NCBI GenBank assembly: GCA_026874595.1 | Contig: CM049317.1 | Span: 10,764,382-10,828,381 of the forward strand | DNA: 64,000 nt | Direction of reading: 5' to 3' | From: Sipunculus nudus | Taxonomy: Eukaryota > Annelida > Sipuncula > Golfingiida > Sipunculidae | Position numbers and translations under genes: made by a program | In this document: piece after piece, positions 56,996-64,000 of the stretch | Position numbering within the stretch: the stretch's first letter is position 1 | How the letters are laid out: each line of letters opens with the position of its first letter | Notes under the pieces: model-generated | Told to the model about the DNA's origin: nothing | What the model saw: only the letters and a program-made list of their open reading frames with translations | Databases searched by the model: none

Positions 56996-58842
56996 CATTC
57001 ATATTCCTAGCAAGTTATTTTGGTGGTAGTGCAAAGAAGCCTGGTGACCTCTGACCTCACTGAATATTAGTGGTTTTGTTGAGAATCAAACCTGGCTGAG
57101 ATAAATCGACTGGTTAATAGTAAGTTTTGTGAAAATTCATCAATTCCCTGATAAGTTATTGTGATGACAATAAGAGTTAATGGACGAATAGACAGACATA
57201 TGGACACTGCATATAATGGTAGAGGCATATAATATTAAAAGGCTTAATAAAAATATACAAAATCTACCATACTTTTATAATGGAAATCAGACTTACATTT
57301 AACTTTTTTTCAAATTAAGCATCACATAGGTACCCAAATATACTAAAGAAATTCTAATTTCAAACAAATTATTAAATATTATTTAAGATTATTTTCACAT
57401 TGGCATCCAAAGAATCTGAGATAAAAATCTATAATAACACAATCTGTATTTTGATGCCCTGAGTATGTTAAGTATTTAAATTTTCAAATACCTGGATAAA
57501 GGCGGTCTTAGTTACTGGCCCCAAAAATACCTGGCAACTGTCAGCTGAATAACTTCATCATTAACAACACCGGTGTATTTATAACACTAAGTCTATAGAT
57601 AAAAAAATACACTGGTATGATTCAGGGAACCTGATAGCATGAGAGAAACGGGAATGCCAAGCGGATGCCTGCATAAGGGTTAACAGGGATCCTTCTATGA
57701 CAAGGATTAAACCTCAGCTGAAAACTTTATACCATGGTTAAAGCTGGTTAAACCTTCGCTGACTGCATGCCCCCCTGCCAGATCAGTTTTATCAATCAGT
57801 GCATTCTTGTTCTTAGATTAACATATGCTGGCAGCAAACCCCATCCTGCATCAACATCCTGCTGTTACAAGCAGGGATTCCTGATTCACAAAGACCTAGA
57901 TCCCAGTGAAAATAAAATAGGAACACCTAGATTAATTGTGAACCCGGACCAATTATTATCTAGTGCAACAATTATTTTTCAAGGAATTATGTTTAAAAAC
58001 CATGCAGCATCATTTTGCCCCCATTAGACTCATTGACATATGAATGAGAGTTTTTACTTCAATCATATATCTTATATTTGATCATGATGAACTATGTTTT
58101 GCAGTGCTGTCATTAGGTGATGGATATTATACAATATTGCTTGGGTGATCAGTCACATAAGCTGGAAAACTAACAAAGTCCATATGAACTGTGGATCATC
58201 AGAATTAAAATTATGTAAATTATAATTGTTACAGTTAGACTTTACAGCATATTTACAAGGTTTATTAAGTCATCTTTATGACGCTGAAATAAAGTCCACT
58301 GCAATAGATCGTTCGTGCAACTTAGTACCAAGATCAATCACAAAGGTGTAATTACCGCCCATACATATCCGCAGCAATAAAATAAATTCTCGAGAATCAT
58401 CCATTCAGAGCCTCAGTGTTAGTTCAGCAAAGTATAAGGTTGTTTTAGAGCACAAGATTTCTAAATAAAGCAGCAGTCAACAATGGAGAATATTTATATA
58501 CATATACATGAAAGTCTCTCCTAACTTCTCTATTATAGACAATTCTTATTATGGACAACTCTTTATTACGCACAGTGTTCAAGGACATCACTTAGTTCAT
58601 AGTCAGAAACAGGTGGACCACTGACAGAAATCCTCATCCAGTTGATCAGAGACTTTTGGTACATTCAAGATCGCAAACTGTTTTCTGGATTTTCAAGATT
58701 GAAAAGCCTCTCTGCAGAAAATTAAGACTGAAAGGTCTCAAAATGTTCAAGTGTTTAATACTACAAAAAGCTGGTGTAGGACATATTTGTACTATAAATT
58801 ATCAATTTTTAGAATTTCAATTAAAAGGAGTTGTATAAACTA
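56996..58842. other. Unassigned DNA upstream of the ZIP gene
   Basis: The noncoding first exon and promoter of the ZIP gene may lie here, but no clear promoter or donor stands out on the minus strand. No other gene recognised. Confidence 0.3.
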
Positions 58843-59900
58843 GAATATGGGTAGTTGACAAGCAACAAAGTGTATCTGCCAAAATCAGAGTAGGACGGGT
58901 GAAAAGGGGAAATAAAGTTAGATGTGTCAAATATTAGCATGGATGTCTGCCATGTAAACATGATTCTATCCAAGATACTATCCAAGATGTATACACATGC
59001 AAAATTTCAGGTGGAAAAGTCAAACCACTGCTGAGATATGAGTGATTTTATCCCACAGCAGACAAACAGATGGACATGGTGCAAAAATGGCTGCAGGTGG
59101 CGCCACCAGTTTCTTGTATGATAAAGAGCTATGTGAGATCCAAACACATGCAAAACTTCAGGAAATACATCAAACTAGTCCGGAGAAAAAAAGCTGGGAT
59201 ATCTGCAGCATGAACATGAATTAAGGTGGCGCCACCTTTCATGAAATAAAGAAATCTATCAAGGATGTATACGCATGCCAAATTTCAAGTGTATAAGTCA
59301 AACCGCTGCCGAGATATGAGGGATTTTAACCCAAGTCAAACTTACAGATGAACGCTATTCAAAAATAATTGCAGGTGGCACCACCAGTTTCTTGTATGAT
59401 AAAGAGCTATGTGAGATCTAAACACATGCAAATTTTCAGCAAGATATGTCAAACCAGTCCAGAGATATAAGCATGGATGTCTGCAGCATGAAAGTGAATG
59501 ACAGTGGTGCCACCTGTCATAAAACCAAGAAAACTCTCCAGGATGTATACGCATGCCGAATTTCAGGTCAATTAGTCAAACCACTGCAGAGATATGAGTG
59601 ATTTTAACCCAAGGCAGACGAACAGATGGACACTGTGCAAACATGGTTGCAGGTGGCGCCACCATTTTTTGTGTATGTTATAAAGCTATCCAGGGGCTAC
59701 ATTTGTACAAAAAATTTTTTCTGATTGGTCAAATGGACAAAACAGACGCACAGATGGACGCACTGGAGAGAGGAAAAGTCAGAGGTCAACGCCAATTGGT
59801 TAGGCACCAGTTCACATGTGACCTGATAATAAGTGTTAATTTTTGGAAAAGTCATTCCAGTAGTCTCAGAGGAGTTCTCCGGAAGTGAACGCGAACATAA
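58843..59900 (-). mobile_element. Family 1 Helentron-like element, copy with diverged right end
   Basis: CTAGAATATGGGTAGTTGAC and GTGTATCTGCCAAAATCAG match the left edge of the copy at 50544. Tandem units with AGGTGGCGCCACC-type palindromes occur at about 59095, 59224, 59370, 59502 and 59649. Similarity ends at GAACGCGAAC (59887-59896), before the second terminal hairpin, so that end is lost. Confidence 0.65.
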
Positions 59901-60494
59901 AAGTGTGCCTGAGTCTGTTGCACATAATACCAATTATAACCATGAAAAGCTCAAATATGTAGAGCAACTGGTACACTTAATAAATATGGTTAATGGTGAC
60001 CCGAAGCAATTTTATTATTTTTAAAGACTGTGTCTCTGGGTTTTGACTGATATCGTTTTAATTTCACAAATAAGAAAAATGTATAATATAATTATTTCAA
60101 ATGTTTCATAAATAACTCAATAGAATGTTTTGTTTTTTGAATCACAATCATGTGGTTCTGGCTGATTTGCGTAAAAATTCCAAAAATAAACTGATTACTT
60201 AATACTAAATATCTGGCACTAAGACATGTCATGCAGATAGCCCATGTGTGACTGAGTCATATTTGCTGAGGAAACAAATTTCTAGCCATGATGAGGGATA
60301 ACCATTAACGTTCACATGTCTTAAAGTCACATGAGTAACCTATATGTTTGAGTAATACCAGGTAATCATGCAGAATGTTACCTGCATCTGATATCAACAG
60401 ATCAGTACTGTACTGTTTGTTTTGTTAAAGGAAGTCCCGCCAACTATAGATTCACAGATTTTTCCCTGTAATCAACTCCCTATGGGTCTGGTTT
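59901..60494. other. Unassigned DNA
   Basis: AT-rich sequence with no gene or repeat recognised. Confidence 0.35.
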
Positions 60495-60496
60495 AA

Positions 60497-60595
60497 CTAG
60501 AATACAGGTAGTTGCTTGTCTTGGTACTTGACAACAGTTATTCAACAAATACACTTGTATAAATGACAAGCAACTTCATGTAGTCCTTGTGTAAC
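60497..60595 (-). mobile_element. Family 1 terminal fragment
   Basis: AACTAGAATACAGGTAGTTG matches the hairpin end of family 1, and GACAAGCAAC with ATGTAGTCC follows 70 bases later. On the minus strand the end again reads CCTGTATTCTAG then TT. Confidence 0.45.
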
Positions 60596-61711
60596 AGCTT
60601 GACGCACCTTTAATTTCTCAACAGATCTGTCTGTTTAATATGCAAGTTCAGGCATAACAGTGAACCTAAGAGAATTTCCTGAAATTGGGTAGTTGTCAAG
60701 CCAGTTTCAAGTTTCATAATTGCACTAATGAGTTCATAATGTCAAATTTCCTGAGATCCCTTCAATAAAAAATTCCCAAATTTCCTAAAACCAGGTAAAA
60801 TTCCATAAATTTTTTCTACTTTTTTTCATTGACTTGGTAGTTAATATCAGTCACTGGGTCAGAGGTGCATTGTACATTGATGGCTGTTTGACAGTCACTT
60901 AATGTCTTCTCATAGCACTAACAACAATTTAGATGTCCTCAGACCAGTTCAACTACTGGACCAGACACAAAGTCAGGTAACATTTATGGTATTTTTATTA
61001 CCCCTGGTGACAGGATGAGTGTTAATGCTGAACTCTGTCAAGTCTTTACCTAGGCTAAGTGTATGATATTTGACTGCAGACAGGTGTTAAGGTGAGAACC
61101 CTCTGCTCACTCTCAAGCCTCCACCATGGGAGTTCTAACTTCTATATCCATATTAGGTTCACAATATTTTGTAGTTTGAGCTACTAAGCACAAACCCCCT
61201 GTGAATGCAAAACTATCAATTTTGATTTAAAATGGAAAAAAAGATGTTAAAATCTTTTAAGATTTTTTCTCCATGGTTATTTCTTTCAATACAATTTATT
61301 AGGCCCAGGCTATAAGTACAAGATAATCAGAATGGCACTCAGAGGAGCCCAAACCTCTGCTAAGGTTCAACAAACCCACTTGATCCACCCCTTTGTCTGT
61401 CTCTGTGCTCTTCTGAGTGCTCTCTAATCCTAAGTTGTACCTATTTAACTATACACCTGTTTGTGTATAATTTCATTTATTCAATACAGATGTGACAATA
61501 ACTTCTGTCTTTTTGTGAAGATTTCTATCTACCTTATAGCATCCAGTTCTGTCATATCCATCAATTATCCTACACATCAATTCGTTATTCCATATCAATC
61601 TATAAACACTGTTGATATCTTCATATTTGTGGGGTTCGAGGAGAATTATTCTTAATTAATGGCAGATTATTGAAAAGATCTATATACTACATATTTATAA
61701 TAGCAATCTTT
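60596..61711. other. Unassigned DNA
   Basis: No supported exon, RNA gene or defined repeat. Short overlapping AAATTTCCTGA words at 60660-60790 give a locally repetitive look. Confidence 0.35.
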
Positions 61712-61970
61712 AACCCCTTTCACAAGGCATATGGAAACCGTTTTCAAACCATTTGGAAAAGTTTTTTGGGGCTAAAAAACAGCAATCCAAAGCATTTTCA
61801 AAGCGTTTAGGCCAAAGGGTTTTGGATCATGCTCAGGTGGTTTCGAACCATTTTGAATGCCAATCATTTGATCTACTTTGCTTAACTGTCATGTGAACAC
61901 GAAAGAAGGTTTTGACCCAGTTTTCAAGCAGCAACTAAGTCACAGCCTAAGCGCAAATGCTTGTGTCAGC
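61712..61970 (+). repeat. Dispersed repeat family T, copy 2
   Basis: AACCCCTTTCACAAGGC, CAAAGGGTTTTGGATCATGC, CTCAGGTGGTTTCGAACC and TTTGCTTAACTGTCATGTGA match 56760-56995 in inverse orientation. Similar TTTGAAAA words continue to about 62105, where GTGTGTGAAAGAAG closes the unit. Confidence 0.55.
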
Positions 61971-62269
61971 ATGTTGTTACATTGTTCCACTTGTAAAATG
62001 TACACAACAGGCATTGGTGCAAGATGCCCGTGTGAACGCACCAAACCAGTTTGGCCAAACCACTTCGCCCAAATCTTTTTGAAAAAGTTTTGTGTGTGAA
62101 AGAAGTATAAGAATTTACAAGATTATTTATAAAATCAATGCTTACCTTTCAAAAACGTATCTTCTTATTCATGAAGGTTTCATTTTTTTACCATAATTCC
62201 CTTTTAGTGAATATTACAAATTTGTAACCCTCGCAAACTAAAACTTTACCACAGTTCACATGATAAATA

Positions 62270-62446
62270 CAGGAAACCTTGTTGTGTGAAACTCGCCTAA
62301 GTCGAACACCTCCCTTATGTCAAAGTTACAGACTCAATATTCCAAACAACTCTAGTTTTACCAAATAAAAGCCACTTGTGTCTAACGTCAGATATGTTGA
62401 AGTTTTCTGAGGGCCCCTTCAACTTCGACACAACAAGGTTTCACTG
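62270..62446. mobile_element. Short inverted-repeat element flanked by TA (mariner-like MITE)
   Basis: The 177-bp unit opens CAGGAAACCTTGTTGTGTGA and closes with the inverse TCGACACAACAAGGTTTCAC plus TG. A TA dinucleotide lies on each side (62268-62269, 62447-62448). CAGTGAAACC-type ends with TA duplications are usual for Tc1/mariner-derived elements. No coding capacity. Confidence 0.6.
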
Positions 62447-62448
62447 TA

Positions 62449-64000
62449 TATATACTGAGAAATCATGCAAGTCCACCATACTCGAGTGTCCTGCTAGTGT
62501 GAAAATGCCTATGCCAGAAAACCCATCATCCCTGCATGAGTTGTTATGTGATGCTGTAAAAGTTAAAAGTTATGATCTTGTGAATGCACTATCTAGGCTG
62601 TCCTGTTTTAGTATACATAGGACACTAGATACTCTACCTGACATGAGAAAGCCTCCACTAACATGTGAAATATCATTTAGTTGAAAGTTTATTGATAAAT
62701 GCTGTTAAATTTGGTGGAAGCAAATTACTTTTTTTCATGAGAGCTCATTACAACATATTTCATATGCACTAGGCATAAAATATAATGGAAAGTTCTGTGA
62801 TTAGGTCAAGGATGGTAAAATCAGAAATGGTTCGCGATTGAGGACAAATGATCATAAACAGCATTTTGATGGCTTCAACCTGAGTGGGAGAAGCAGATAC
62901 AACAAATAATACAGTAACATGTCAATGACATAAAATTCCCATCCAGCTGAGCATCTTGAAACTTTACTGTGTTTACAGAACTACAAACCTGTCACAGTTC
63001 AACAACCCCATGCTCATTCACCTCCAGTACAAAGCATTCCAAAGCAATGGGACGGAATGCTCTTATTAAAATATCTTTATTGGGACCCAAATTACCTATA
63101 AAATTTGTTAGAATGTTCCTTGAATGTTTTCTTAACCCGCCACAAAATTTCAACAATTTTTTTTTTTAATTTTGGCATCAATTTGCTGACAGAGCAACTG
63201 ATGGTTAACTATTTAAAATGCCTCTCGCTTCCGTATGGAGGTATAGTGGTTTCACATGAGGAGACAATAAAAGCTCCTGACAATGCATAAGATATATATC
63301 TCCTGGTGCAGGTAAACCAGTAACAAAAAAGGCATCTCTATAGCTGAGCAGGTTGAGTCGGATCAATACAATAACCAGGGAATAATACAACACCACTGAT
63401 ATTAGTGTACACTTATCATAAATGATACCATCTTTGCTCGTCTAGACAGGAGACAAGCTGCATTCAGGCATCTTCACTTGCCAATCTCATCATTTGGAAG
63501 TTCTATTTGTAACCAAATGAATTGCCTAAGTTGAAAACAATATTTCAAGACAATGTTCTTAATGTGCTGACCTATACTGATCAATAATACATGATGGTTG
63601 AAATCACATGATCTGGTCACATTATCTGGTCACATGATGCCCAGTTTGTGACATAAATCTTATCACAGCTATAATTACAGACATTTACTTAACAGATGGT
63701 CAATTCTACAGGCGTTATGTCAATAAAAATATCCACTTGTTAAAATCTAAATTCAAATGTTTTTATGGTCTACTTTATTTGGAGTAAATAAATCTATTTT
63801 CAAATAAAGATGGAAAGCATTGTGTCTAAGTGTTATAGGTTGAATACACACTTGTGTTGAAATCCATTGACTTGTGTAAACCCTGTATTTTTCTGTATAC
63901 TGGTACATGAAATATAAATTTTATTATGAGAATAATTACTGTAAGTTTGTACAGAAGTATTTTGAACATGTCACATGACATAAAGACACACTGACTGATG
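62449..64000. other. Unassigned DNA to window end
   Basis: An open frame continues from the element to 62684 without splice signals or known motifs. No gene, RNA or repeat could be supported in the remainder. Confidence 0.3.

Noticed and set aside
62376-62684. 102-residue frame with some Cys/Pro content
   Set aside because: It begins inside the TA-flanked element, has no splice signals or recognisable domain, and is not long enough to stand out from chance.

Overview
The window is nuclear DNA of an animal: AT-rich, intron-rich and crowded with repeats. The two clear genes have many short exons with GT-AG introns. The non-genic DNA resembles a mollusc, most likely bivalve, genome: Helitron-type elements carrying internal tandem repeats, short inverted-repeat elements, long G/C homopolymer runs, and TA and CT microsatellites. 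The mollusc placement is an inference from repeat style and protein flavour; no search was run.

Layout. (1) Bases 1-11150 hold the last exons of an unidentified + strand gene (exon 891-1027, terminal exon 10711-10820). The intron between them is filled by three copies of an element with a tandem unit of about 330 bp. One copy can be compared with a diverged, uninterrupted version of its own insertion site nearby. A possible second copy of the 891-1027 exon lies near 5776. (2) Bases 11150-28500 are mostly repeats and unassigned DNA. They include one plausible first coding exon of an unknown gene (15466-15612) in a CpG-richer patch, and a possible TATA promoter with a 5' noncoding exon near 24560-24659. 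(3) Bases 28578-36442 (+) carry a complete 12-exon cytochrome P450 gene of the CYP4 clan. All exon phases join to give 511 residues, with every catalytic landmark present except the I-helix glutamate. (4) Bases 36443-46900 hold no gene I can support, but contain a minus-strand tandem-unit element, a long AT tract and a foldback element of about 1.1 kb. (5) Bases 46973-56115 (-) carry a complete 9-exon LIV-1 subfamily ZIP zinc transporter (SLC39A6/A10-like, 651 residues). Its introns contain a Helitron-like element and a minisatellite next to a splice acceptor. (6) Bases 56140-64000 are repeats and unassigned DNA.

The genes do not form a pathway. The P450 would act in the ER membrane on fatty-acid-like or xenobiotic substrates, and the ZIP protein would bring zinc into the cytosol. 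The most notable material is in the repeats. Two element families both appear to be Helentron/HINE-like (hairpin near one end, subterminal inverted repeats, internal tandem units), and both carry a GGTGGCGCCACC-type palindrome in most tandem units.
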